Below are positions 1-8,024 of a DNA stretch of 64,000 bases, one piece after another. How positions within the stretch are numbered: position 1 is the stretch's first letter; the number at the start of each line of letters is the position of its first letter. Source of the stretch: Massilia sp. NR 4-1 (GTDB taxonomy: Bacteria; Pseudomonadota; Gammaproteobacteria; Burkholderiales; Burkholderiaceae_D); assembly GCF_001191005.1 (NCBI RefSeq), contig NZ_CP012201.1:2046001-2110000 (forward strand), written 5' to 3'. Both the position numbers and the translations under genes were made by a program. The notes beneath the pieces were generated by a model that searched no databases, was not told where the DNA came from, and saw nothing but the letters and a program-made list of their open reading frames with translations.

Positions 1-1
1 G

Positions 2-97
2 GCGGCGAACGCCGTTCGGTCCAACTATGTGGAAAGCCGGCGGGTCGCCACGGCTTGCGCGACGACCGCCCCGGTGAGTGGAGGAGCTTGCTACTGA
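2..97 (+). CDS. C-terminal fragment of a truncated protein (unknown)
   Basis: An open frame enters from the left edge and ends at a TGA at 95-97, giving about 31 residues that end in ...SGGACY. It contains two cysteines. It stands convergent to mshA with only 6 bp between the stop codons. Cys-containing C-termini are common in pilin-like proteins and the neighbourhood is a pilus locus, so it may be the tail of another pilin. That is a guess, because the fragment is too short for recognition. Confidence 0.35.
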   Translation, partial: AANAVRSNYVESRRVATACATTAPVSGGACY

Positions 98-103
98 GCC
101 GGC

Positions 104-631
104 TTAACAGCCGTTGGTGACCTGCGCCACCGTAGGCGTCCCCGTTGCCGTTGCCGGCGAGGTGTAGCTGCCATAGCAAGTCAGCCCCTTCGGCGAATTC
201 GCGACGCTGTTGGGGATGAAGGCCACGGTCGTGGCGCTGGTTGCCGGGCTGTTTGCCGTGGCGGCGCTGCCGGCGGCGATGATCGTGTAATCCGTCGCGG
301 TGATGCCGGCCACGTTCAGGAAATTGGAATCGGCCTGCGGATAACCGGTATTCGTCCCGCCCACCGTTGCCATGGTGACGGTGGTCCCCTCCACCGTGTA
401 CGTGGCCGCCGGCGTCAGCAGATAGCGGCCGCGCAGCATGGCCGACGAGGACTGCACGGCACCACGTGCCGCGCTCAGGCTGGCGATACGGGCGTCGCCC
501 CCCATATCGATGAAACGCGGCAGTGCGGTGGCCGCAAGAATGCCCAGGATCACAATCACAACGATCAATTCAATCAAGGTGAAACCCGCCTGGCCCTGCT
601 TCTGAATCGCGCTCATTGCCTGTTTATTCAT
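104..631 (-). CDS. mshA: MSHA-type major pilin (prepilin)
   Basis: This is the structural subunit of the mannose-sensitive haemagglutinin type IV pilus. It is 175 residues long and begins with a prepilin leader ending in Gly16, followed by FTLIELIVVIVILGI, the class III signal cleaved and methylated by PilD. The conserved Glu5 of the mature protein is Glu21. Cys152 and Cys175 probably form the C-terminal D-loop disulfide seen in type IV pilins. The start at 631 is supported by AGGAG seven bases upstream. It is the last gene of the leftward mshE-mshG-pseudopilin-mshA arm. The remaining sequence is rich in Ala, Thr and Ser, as expected for a surface-exposed pilin head. Confidence 0.88.
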   Translation of the reverse strand: MNKQAMSAIQKQGQAGFTLIELIVVIVILGILAATALPRFIDMGGDARIASLSAARGAVQSSSAMLRGRYLLTPAATYTVEGTTVTMATVGGTNTGYPQADSNFLNVAGITATDYTIIAAGSAATANSPATSATTVAFIPNSVANSPKGLTCYGSYTSPATATGTPTVAQVTNGC

Positions 632-699
632 TGCTTTCTCCTAAAAACATCCCATAACAGAAATTGCACAGAGGATACAGAAACGTACCACAAACGTCA

Positions 700-1236
700 T
701 CAGTTATCTAGGACTTGTTCCAAAGAAAGGCCATCAATACCGCCCACTACACCGGCAGGCGCTGCTTCTTTGCCAACAGCGCTACCCTGCAACACAATCC
801 TGAACCGTAACGGAGCTGCGCTGCCCGAACCGAACAAGCCGCCCTGACGCGGCATATAGACCAGAACTTTTTCCGCCGGGTCGAAATACCAGCTGCCTTT
901 CAGCAGACGATCGGACCGCACCTCGGACAGTTCGCCGGCATAGTTCGGCGGCGGCCGAGCCAGCCACAGCATAGGGTTCTGCAGAGTGAAAGCTGGTAAT
1001 TCCCGTTCGCGGCCCTTGTAGCGCCATTCTGCCGATCTCGCTTGCAGCGTGGCGCGCAACTGGGCCAGCACCTGCGCCACCGCCACCCGCTCCGCCTCGT
1101 CCTGATAAAACAGCACCCTTTGCAAAAACACCGCGGACAGAATGGCGATCACGGCCAGCACCACACCCAGCTCAAACAGACTGAAACCCCGTTGCGCGGC
1201 GGCGACAGCCTGCCCGTCCGCGCGCCTCGCTTTCAT
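700..1236 (-). CDS. Prepilin-type minor pilin/pseudopilin of the MSHA locus
   Basis: A 178-residue protein with a leader ending in Gly17, followed by FSLFELGVVLAVIAILSA. This is a prepilin peptidase site with Glu5 kept as Glu22 and a single N-terminal hydrophobic helix. The C-terminal part is short and has no recognised fold. It overlaps the mshG stop by 4 bp (ATGA), so the two are translationally coupled, and mshA follows 68 bp later. By position it matches mshB or mshF of Vibrio loci, but the sequence does not decide which. Likely role: minor pilin that primes or modulates pilus assembly in the inner membrane. Confidence 0.8.
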   Translation of the reverse strand: MKARRADGQAVAAAQRGFSLFELGVVLAVIAILSAVFLQRVLFYQDEAERVAVAQVLAQLRATLQARSAEWRYKGRERELPAFTLQNPMLWLARPPPNYAGELSEVRSDRLLKGSWYFDPAEKVLVYMPRQGGLFGSGSAAPLRFRIVLQGSAVGKEAAPAGVVGGIDGLSLEQVLDN

Positions 1237-2468
1237 TTGTGCAGGGCCGCCTTGCCCAAATCCCAGATCGGCAGGAAGATGCCGAGCGCCAGCACCAGCA
1301 CCATGATGCCCAGCGCAACGATCAGGATCGGTTCAATCTGCGCCGACAGCGTCTTCAGTTCGTAATCGACCTCGCGCTCGTACATTTGCGCAATCTCGTC
1401 CATCAGCTCATCGAGCGAGCCGGACTCCTCGCCGACGGCGATCATTTGCAGCACCACAGGGGTGAATACATTCGCCGCCGACGCCGTGCGCAGGATGCTT
1501 TCGCCGCGTTCCACGCCGTCGCGCATCTGCTCGACGCGCGCGCTCAGATAGCTGTTGTCGACCGTCTGCGCCACCACCGTCAGCGCCTGCACGATCGGCA
1601 CGCCGCTGCGGCTGGACAGGGCAAAGCTGCGCGCAAAGCGCGCCAGCGTGGCTTTACGGATAATCTTGCCGGCAATCGGCAGATCGAGCTTGAATTTGTC
1701 CCACTTGTAGCGGCCCTGGGCCGTGCGCACATAGCGGGTGAAGGCGACGATACCGCCCGCCAGCAGGCCCGCCAGCAACGGCCAGTACTGCACCGTGAAA
1801 TTCGATGTCGCCAGCAGGATGCGCGTCATCAGCGGCAGTTCGGCGTTGAAACCGGCGAAGACTTTGGCAAAGGCGGGAATCACGAACATATTCACCACCG
1901 TCATCGCCGCGATGATGGCGACCACCACGAAGGTCGGATAGCGCAGCGCGGTCTTGACCCGCTCGCGCATATCGCGGTCGAATTCCATATGGTCGAACAG
2001 GCGCAGGAAGACTTCCTCCAGCCGCCCGGTCATCTCCCCGACCCGGACCATGGACAGGTAAAAGGCTGAAAACACTTCCGGATGGCGGCGCATGGCCGAG
2101 GACAGCTCGCGTCCCGCGTCGAGCGACTCGCGCAAGTCCTTGATCACGCGGCCGAAGGATTTGCTGACCGCCGATTCCTGCAGGCCGGCCAGGCCGCGCA
2201 TGATGGGCACACCGGCCTTGAGCAGCGTGTAAAGCTGGCGGCTGAACAGCTGCACGTCCATGCCCGTGACTTTTTTCTCTGTCAGCCGCGCCCACCAGTG
2301 CTCGCCCTCGGCGCCCTTGTCCACTTTTTTGGTGGTGACGGCGATCTCGATGGGCGTGACGCCGGTGCTGAACAGCTGGTCGGCCACGGCGCTGCTGTCC
2401 GCGCCTTCCAGCACGCCCTGCATCAATTCGCCGCGCGCATTACGTCCCTTGTAGCTGAAGAATGGCAC
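1233..2468 (-). CDS. mshG: MSHA pilus inner-membrane platform protein (GspF/PilC family)
   Basis: A 411-residue polytopic platform protein of the T2SS-F superfamily, which transmits force from the assembly ATPase to pilin. Two T2SSF repeats are visible. The first, at about residues 75-195, contains FSRQLYTLLKAGVPI and ends in a membrane segment. The second, at about 275-400, contains FARSFALSSRSGVPI and ends in a long C-terminal hydrophobic helix. Length and layout are typical. It lies 1 bp after mshE and overlaps the pseudopilin gene, so it sits within one operon. A second F-family gene at 11602-12807 makes this locus unusual. Confidence 0.9.
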   Translation of the reverse strand: MPFFSYKGRNARGELMQGVLEGADSSAVADQLFSTGVTPIEIAVTTKKVDKGAEGEHWWARLTEKKVTGMDVQLFSRQLYTLLKAGVPIMRGLAGLQESAVSKSFGRVIKDLRESLDAGRELSSAMRRHPEVFSAFYLSMVRVGEMTGRLEEVFLRLFDHMEFDRDMRERVKTALRYPTFVVVAIIAAMTVVNMFVIPAFAKVFAGFNAELPLMTRILLATSNFTVQYWPLLAGLLAGGIVAFTRYVRTAQGRYKWDKFKLDLPIAGKIIRKATLARFARSFALSSRSGVPIVQALTVVAQTVDNSYLSARVEQMRDGVERGESILRTASAANVFTPVVLQMIAVGEESGSLDELMDEIAQMYEREVDYELKTLSAQIEPILIVALGIMVLVLALGIFLPIWDLGKAALHK

Positions 2469-2469
2469 C

Positions 2470-4173
2470 TCAATCCTCTTGCTGGTTGCTGATGCGCATG
2501 GCTTCGGACACGGTGGTGCGGCCCTGCACCACCAGCGCCACCGCGTGGCGGCGCAGGGTCATGCCCGCCATCTGGGCCGTCGCCACTTTGACGAAATGGC
2601 CCATATCATGATGATTGGCGGCGTCCACCACGGCCGAGGTCATTTCCAGCAGCTCGTAGACGCCGGTACGGCCGCGATAGCCCATGCCGTTGCAATGCGA
2701 GCAGCCCTTGCCCGCATGGTAATGGCCGCTGGCGGTGCCTTCGCCCAGTTCCAGCTTCAGCCACTCGGCTTCGGTAGCGCTCGGCGTATACGGCGCGGTG
2801 CAGCTTTCGCAGATCACCCGCACCAGGCGCTGGGCCAGCACGGCTTGCAACGAGCTGCCCACCATATAGCGCGGCACACCCATGTCCATCAGGCGCAGCG
2901 GGGTGCTGACGGCGTCGTTGGTGTGCAGGGTGGAGAGCACCAGGTGGCCGGTCATGGCGGCGCGCAGGCCGATGGCGGCCGTTTCCTGGTCGCGCATCTC
3001 GCCCACCAGCACGATGTCCGGGTCCTGCCGCAGGGCCGAACGCAGCACGCGGGCGAAGTTCAGGTCGATCTTGTCGTTGACTTGCACCTGGTTGATGCCG
3101 GGCAGGCGGTACTCGACCGGGTCTTCCACCGTGATCAGTTTCTTCTCGACCGAATTCAGTTCGGACAGGGCGCAGTACAGCGTGGTGGTCTTGCCGCTGC
3201 CGGTCGGTCCCGTCACCAGCACCAGGCCGTTGGGGCGCTGCACAATACTGCGGAAGCGCTCCAGCAGCTCGCGCGGCATGCCGATGGCGTCCAGCTTGAG
3301 CGGGGCGCCGCCCTGGTTCAGGAGACGCATCACCACCGATTCGCCATACTGGGTCGGCATGGAGGAGATACGCACATCGATGCGCTGGTTGCGCACGCGC
3401 ACGCCGAAGCGGCCGTCCTGCGGCAGGCGCTTTTCCGAAATATCCAGGTCCGACATCAGTTTCAGGCGCAGCGCCAGGGCCGGTGCAATCTTGATATCGG
3501 CCTCGGTCTGCAGGTGCAGCACGCCGTCGATGCGGAAGCGGATCTGCAGCCGGCTTTCCTGCGGCTCGATATGGATGTCCGAGGCGCGCACCTGCACCGC
3601 GTCGTCGAACACCGATTGCAGCAGTTTGACCACCGGGGCCTCTTCCAGGCCGGGGTTGGCGGCCAGCGCGCCGAAGTCGATGGAGACGTCGCCGATATCC
3701 TGTTCCAGCTCGCGCGCCAGGTCGGTGATGTCCTCGGTGCGGCGGTAGATGCGGTCGATGGCGGCCAGCACCTCGGTCTCGTTGACCACCGCCAGCTCGA
3801 CGGTGCGGCGCACCAGGCGCGCAATCTCGTCATAGGCAAACAGGTCGGTGGGGTCGGACATGCCGACCAGCAGCGAGGTGGTGCGGTCTTCCAGGATCAG
3901 GGCGCGGAAGCGGCGCGCCTGGGTTTCCGGCAGCTGGCGCACCAGTTCCGGATTGATATTGTAGAACTTGAGATTGATATAAGGGATGTTCAGCTGGCGC
4001 GCCAGCGCGCCGGCGATCTGCTCCTCGGTCACATAGCCGTTCTCGATGAAGACCCGGCCCAGCTTGCGCCCGCTGCGCTTTTGTTCCGTGAGCGCGAGGC
4101 CCAGCTGTTCTTCGGACAGCAGCTTTTGCTGTACCAGGATCTCGCCCAGCCGGACTTTCTCGGGCCTTGCCAT
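2470..4173 (-). CDS. mshE: MSHA pilus assembly ATPase with c-di-GMP-binding MshEN domain
   Basis: Cytoplasmic hexameric ATPase that drives pilus extension. The N-terminus carries both halves of the c-di-GMP-binding MshEN motif: RLG-EI-LV...L...L..Q, a 5-residue linker, then KLG-RV-FI..GYV...I...L..Q. The Arg and Gln residues of the first half are present. The core has Walker A GPTGSGKTT, the Asp box, Walker B DPDIVLVGEMRD, and a CxxC...CxxC zinc motif near the C-terminus. I prefer the ATG at 4173 because GGAG lies six bases upstream. A GTG two codons earlier (4179) is the alternative and gives 569 residues. It heads the leftward arm and diverges from the ABC transporter gene at 4288. Confidence 0.92.
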   Translation of the reverse strand: MARPEKVRLGEILVQQKLLSEEQLGLALTEQKRSGRKLGRVFIENGYVTEEQIAGALARQLNIPYINLKFYNINPELVRQLPETQARRFRALILEDRTTSLLVGMSDPTDLFAYDEIARLVRRTVELAVVNETEVLAAIDRIYRRTEDITDLARELEQDIGDVSIDFGALAANPGLEEAPVVKLLQSVFDDAVQVRASDIHIEPQESRLQIRFRIDGVLHLQTEADIKIAPALALRLKLMSDLDISEKRLPQDGRFGVRVRNQRIDVRISSMPTQYGESVVMRLLNQGGAPLKLDAIGMPRELLERFRSIVQRPNGLVLVTGPTGSGKTTTLYCALSELNSVEKKLITVEDPVEYRLPGINQVQVNDKIDLNFARVLRSALRQDPDIVLVGEMRDQETAAIGLRAAMTGHLVLSTLHTNDAVSTPLRLMDMGVPRYMVGSSLQAVLAQRLVRVICESCTAPYTPSATEAEWLKLELGEGTASGHYHAGKGCSHCNGMGYRGRTGVYELLEMTSAVVDAANHHDMGHFVKVATAQMAGMTLRRHAVALVVQGRTTVSEAMRISNQQED

Positions 4174-4287
4174 GCTCACTCCACGAATATCACAGTTGGG
4201 GCATTGTAAGCCGAATGTCAGTCTTGCCGCTAGCTAAACAAGGCCATTCTTGCTACAGTATGCCTCGCCCGAACTCTGCCCTGATAC

Positions 4288-5004
4288 ATGGACCAAGCCG
4301 CTCTGCGCTTTCGCAATGTCACCAAACGCCATGCGCACAGGCCGGTGCTCGATGGCGTCGATCTGACGGTGGAGCGCGGCGAGTTCTTCGGCCTGGCCGG
4401 GGTGAACGGGGCGGGCAAGACCAGCCTGCTCAAATGCCTGCTCGATTTTTGCGCACTGGACGGCGGCGATATCGAGATTTTCGGCGCCAGCCATCTGCGC
4501 CCGGCAGCGCGCCAGCCGCTGGCCTATCTGCCGGAACGCTTTACCCCGCCCTACTATCTGACGGGCGACGATTTTCTGCAATACGTGCTGAAATTGCAGG
4601 GACAGGCTTACGAGCCGGCTGCCGTGGCCGCCATGCTGGCCGCGCTGGACCTGGAGGACACCGCCTTGAAGCGCACCGTACGCAGCTATTCCAAGGGCAT
4701 GACCCAGAAACTGGGTCTGGCCGCCTGCTTCCTCAGCCGCAAGCGCCTATACGTGCTGGACGAGCCGATGAGCGGCCTCGACCCCAAGGCGCGCGCCCTG
4801 CTCAAACAGCTTTTGCAGCATTTGCGCAACGATGGCGCCAGCCTGCTGTTCACTTCGCACGCGCTGGCCGATGTCGAGGAAATCTGCGACCGCATGGCCA
4901 TCCTGCACGGCGGGCGCATCCGCTTCGCCGGCACGCCCGAGCACTGCCGCAGCCGCTACGGCGCTTCCACGCTGGAAGCGGCCTTCCTGCAAGCGATCGC
5001 ATAG
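4288..5004 (+). CDS. ABC transporter ATP-binding protein
   Basis: A 238-residue ABC ATPase. Walker A is GVNGAGKT at residues 38-45. The signature is an SKGMTQ variant, and Walker B plus D-loop reads YVLDEPMSGLD. This is the type that pairs with ABC-2 permeases such as CcmA, NatA or YhaQ-like systems. Its only plausible partner is the ABC-2 permease at 17091-17855, on the far side of the rightward msh genes and on the same strand. The next gene, mshM, starts 4 bp after its stop, so it is probably transcribed as the first gene of the rightward pilus operon. Its substrate is unknown; the context suggests a role in pilus biogenesis or export. Confidence 0.85.
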   Translation: MDQAALRFRNVTKRHAHRPVLDGVDLTVERGEFFGLAGVNGAGKTSLLKCLLDFCALDGGDIEIFGASHLRPAARQPLAYLPERFTPPYYLTGDDFLQYVLKLQGQAYEPAAVAAMLAALDLEDTALKRTVRSYSKGMTQKLGLAACFLSRKRLYVLDEPMSGLDPKARALLKQLLQHLRNDGASLLFTSHALADVEEICDRMAILHGGRIRFAGTPEHCRSRYGASTLEAAFLQAIA

Positions 5005-5008
5005 CGCC

Positions 5009-5989
5009 ATGTACCAGTCCCATTTCGGCCTGAACCAGGCGCCCTTCAATATCACGCCCAATCCCGCCTTTTTCTACAGCGGCAATGAGCGTGGCGCCAT
5101 GCTCGGCGCCTTGCTGTATGCGGTGGGCAGCGGCGAAGGCATCATCAAGGTCACGGGCGAAGTCGGCAGCGGCAAGACCATGCTGTGCCGCATGCTCGAC
5201 AGCCAGCTGCCGCCCCATGTGGACGTGATCTACCTGGTCAACCCCAGCCTGGGACCGGAGGAAGTGCTGTACGCCATCGCCGGCGAACTGGGGCTGAACG
5301 CGGAAGGCTTGCGCGGCAACGAGGTGCTGCGCCTGCTGAACGCCGACCTGATCGCACGCCACAGCGCCGGCCGCCAGGTGCTGCTGCTGGTCGAGGAAGC
5401 CCAGGCCATGCCGCTGGAAACGCTGGAAGAGGTGCGCCTGCTGACCAATCTGGAAACGGCCCACCACAAGCTGCTGCAGATCGTGCTGTTCGGCCAGCCG
5501 GAGCTGGACGAGAGCCTGGCCCTGCCGCGCATGCGCCAGCTGCGCGAGCGCATCACGCACAGCTTCACGGTGCCGCCGCTGGCGCCGGAACTGCTGCCCG
5601 ACTTCCTCGCCTTCCGCCTGCAGGCGGCCGGGCATCACGGGCGTCCCCTGTTCAGCAAGGGCGCGGTCAAGCTGATCGCGCGCGTCTCGCAAGGCATTGT
5701 GCGGCGCGTGAACATCCTGGCCGACAAGGCCCTGATGGCGGCTTTTGCCGACGACGCGGCCACGGTGCGCCCGGCCCATGTGCGCCAGGCCATCCGCGAC
5801 AGCAGCTTTGCCGCGCCGCCGCGCGCGCTGCCGGCCTGGCTGCTGTTCGGCGCCGGCTTCGTGCTGGCCTTGCTGGTGGCGGGCACCTGGCTGGTCTGGC
5901 AGCAGTCGCTGGCGCCGCCGGACGGCTATGGCAAGGGCCGGCCAGCGGCGCGGCTGCAAGCCGGCCCCGCATCCCGATTTGCAGGATGA
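5009..5989 (+). CDS. mshM: MSHA biogenesis AAA ATPase, ExeA/GspA-like
   Basis: A 326-residue protein of the ExeA/MshM family, which helps assemble or localise the outer-membrane secretin. It begins MYQSHFGLNQAPFNITPNP, a family hallmark. Walker A is GEVGSGKT at residues 50-57, Walker B is VLLLVEEAQAM, and there is a C-terminal membrane helix at about 275-298. It has only a short periplasmic tail and lacks the peptidoglycan-binding domain of full-length ExeA, as is usual for MshM. I chose the ATG at 5009 because it directly follows the ABC ATPase stop. The longer open frame starting at 4832 lies inside that ATPase gene and is spurious. Confidence 0.87.
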   Translation: MYQSHFGLNQAPFNITPNPAFFYSGNERGAMLGALLYAVGSGEGIIKVTGEVGSGKTMLCRMLDSQLPPHVDVIYLVNPSLGPEEVLYAIAGELGLNAEGLRGNEVLRLLNADLIARHSAGRQVLLLVEEAQAMPLETLEEVRLLTNLETAHHKLLQIVLFGQPELDESLALPRMRQLRERITHSFTVPPLAPELLPDFLAFRLQAAGHHGRPLFSKGAVKLIARVSQGIVRRVNILADKALMAAFADDAATVRPAHVRQAIRDSSFAAPPRALPAWLLFGAGFVLALLVAGTWLVWQQSLAPPDGYGKGRPAARLQAGPASRFAG

Positions 5990-6053
5990 GCGCTTTTATA
6001 AGATTATGTCAACTTTAACCCCCGGACCAACCTCGCTCCCGCGGACTACAACA

Positions 6054-8024
6054 ATGAAAAAACTCGCGGCTCCCCTGCTTTCCACCGCCTGCGCCTTGCT
6101 GGCCGGCTGCGCCGCGCCGCAATTGCCGGTCTCGACCTCGCATGTGACGGAAAGCCCGCGCCCGGCCGGCGCCATTCCCGACCCGGTGCAGCAAAGCCCG
6201 GCCCTGCCGCCGCCGCGCCCCGGCCCGCGCGTGGAAACCTATAGCGTCACGGTGCACAAGGTGCCGGTGCAATCGGTGCTGTTCGCGCTGGCGCGCGATG
6301 CCGGCTTGAACGTAGACATCCACCCATCGATCGACGGCATGGTCACGCTGAATGCGCTGGACCAGACCCTGCCCCAGCTGCTGGCGCGCATTGCGCGCCA
6401 GGTCGACATGCGCTATGAGATCGAGGGCAATAACCTGATCGTGCTGCCGGACCAGCCGTATTGGCGTAATTACAAGGTCGATTATGTGAACATGGCGCGC
6501 TCGACGCAAAGCAGCGTCAGCATCGCCACCCAGATTTCGACCACGGGCGGCTCGTCGGCCACGCAGACTGTCAACCCGGCCACCGGACAGACCTCCACCA
6601 CCACGCAGGCAGTGGGCGGCGGCACCAATAACTCCACCACGTCGGTCGCCAACCGTTCGGATAATAATTTCTGGTACAGCCTGGAGAAAAATATCCGCGA
6701 CATGCTGCGCCCGACCAATCTGAACGATCCGCTCACCGATCCCCTGGCCCAGCTGCGCGAGCAGACAGCCGGCCAGCAAGGCCAGGCCAATCCCTACGGC
6801 CAAGCCGGCCAGGCGGGCGGCGTGGCGGGGCAGCCGGGCGTGAATCCGGGCGGCTATGCGGGCAGCGCGGGCTATCCCGGCGCGGCCCAGCCTTACGGCG
6901 TGCCTCAGCCAGGCTATCCGGCGGCGGGCGAGCAAGGTTATGGCGTGGCGGCGGGCGCCACCGGCGCCCAGGGCGCGGGCGGACGCAACGCGCCGCGCAA
7001 CAACAATACCGTGGTCGTCAACCAGGAAGGGGGCCTGATCGCGGTACGCGCCACCAGCCGCCAGCACGACAAGATCCAGGAATTCCTCGACACCGTGCTG
7101 GCCACGGCCAAGCGCCAGGTGCTGATCGAGGCCACCGTGATCGAGGTCAAGCTGGGCGACCAGTACCAGCAAGGCATCAACTGGTCGCGCGTCAGCAGCA
7201 ATGGCGAATCGACGCTGATACAGGGCGGCGTGGCGGCAGGGGCCAACCCGCTGCCGAACACCACCGCGCCGGGTTTCATGCTGTTCAAGTACAACAATCC
7301 CACCACGCGTCTTGGCAATATCACGGCCGCCGTGCAGTTGCTGGAATCCTTCGGCAAGGTCAAGGTGCTGTCCAGCCCCAAGATCAGCGTGATGAACAAC
7401 CAGACCGCGTTGCTCAAGGTGGTGGACAACAATATCTTCTTCACGCTCAAGGTCACGCCCGCCGTGATGACGTCCAGCGGCACCATCGCCACGCCCGCCA
7501 CCTACGAGTCCAAGGTGGAAACCGTGCCGGTCGGCTTCGTGATGAGCGTGACGCCGCAGATTTCCGAGAGCGACGAAGTGACGCTGAACGTGCGCCCCAC
7601 CATCACGCGCGTGGTCGGCTTTGTGCAGGACCCGAACCCGGAACTGGCCAAGCAGAACGTCATCAGCAAAGTGCCCGTGATCCAGGCGCGCGAGCTGGAA
7701 TCGGTCATGAAAGTGAGCAGCGGCCAGGTGGCGGTGATGGGCGGCTTGATGCAGGACTCGGTGGACAACACCAAGGACGGCCTGCCCGGCGTGAGCAGCG
7801 TGCCGCTGCTGGGCAATCTCTTCTCCTACCGGAACGAGACGGCCAGCAAGACCGAGCTGGTGATCTTCATGCGCCCCATCGTGGTCAAGGACGCCAGCTT
7901 GAATGGCGATTACAAGGATTACCGCTACCTGCTGCCGGACCAGGTGCCGCTGAACGCCCAGCCCTATCCGCAATCGGTCCCGCCCCAGGTGCGCAACCCC
8001 GCTTTCGGATCGGGTGAACAATGA
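6054..8024 (+). CDS. mshL: MSHA-type pilus secretin (outer membrane lipoprotein)
   Basis: A 656-residue outer-membrane secretin through which the pilus exits. The ATG at 6054 starts a lipoprotein signal with lipobox LAGC (Cys19). N-terminal STN/N0-type and N1 domains follow at about 55-145. A Ser/Thr-, Gln- and Gly-rich low-complexity linker spans about 160-310, with many AGQAGG and GYPGA-like units. The C-terminal secretin domain contains the VxIEAxVxEV-like block VLIEATVIEVKLGDQYQQGINW and the late block VPLLGNLFSYRNETASKTELVIFM. Its stop overlaps the mshN start as ATGA. The Gly-rich insert is longer than in Vibrio MshL and may be flexible periplasmic filler. Confidence 0.92.
   Translation: MKKLAAPLLSTACALLAGCAAPQLPVSTSHVTESPRPAGAIPDPVQQSPALPPPRPGPRVETYSVTVHKVPVQSVLFALARDAGLNVDIHPSIDGMVTLNALDQTLPQLLARIARQVDMRYEIEGNNLIVLPDQPYWRNYKVDYVNMARSTQSSVSIATQISTTGGSSATQTVNPATGQTSTTTQAVGGGTNNSTTSVANRSDNNFWYSLEKNIRDMLRPTNLNDPLTDPLAQLREQTAGQQGQANPYGQAGQAGGVAGQPGVNPGGYAGSAGYPGAAQPYGVPQPGYPAAGEQGYGVAAGATGAQGAGGRNAPRNNNTVVVNQEGGLIAVRATSRQHDKIQEFLDTVLATAKRQVLIEATVIEVKLGDQYQQGINWSRVSSNGESTLIQGGVAAGANPLPNTTAPGFMLFKYNNPTTRLGNITAAVQLLESFGKVKVLSSPKISVMNNQTALLKVVDNNIFFTLKVTPAVMTSSGTIATPATYESKVETVPVGFVMSVTPQISESDEVTLNVRPTITRVVGFVQDPNPELAKQNVISKVPVIQARELESVMKVSSGQVAVMGGLMQDSVDNTKDGLPGVSSVPLLGNLFSYRNETASKTELVIFMRPIVVKDASLNGDYKDYRYLLPDQVPLNAQPYPQSVPPQVRNPAFGSGEQ

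Noticed and set aside
98..130. CGGCT-GTTA-AGCCG as terminator for mshA
   Set aside because: The short stem overlaps the stop codon and lacks a T-run.
2479..4209. A 576-codon + strand frame opposite mshE
   Set aside because: Gln/His/Ala-rich product with no motif, exactly opposite an ATPase gene.
4180..4287. Clear divergent promoter between mshE and the ABC ATPase
   Set aside because: Only weak boxes were found (TACAAT on the - strand near 4203), so no promoter was called.
6750..6990. Gly/Gln/Ala-rich repeats in mshL as a CRISPR-like or satellite array
   Set aside because: The repeats are coding, irregular in length, and match a low-complexity linker in the secretin.
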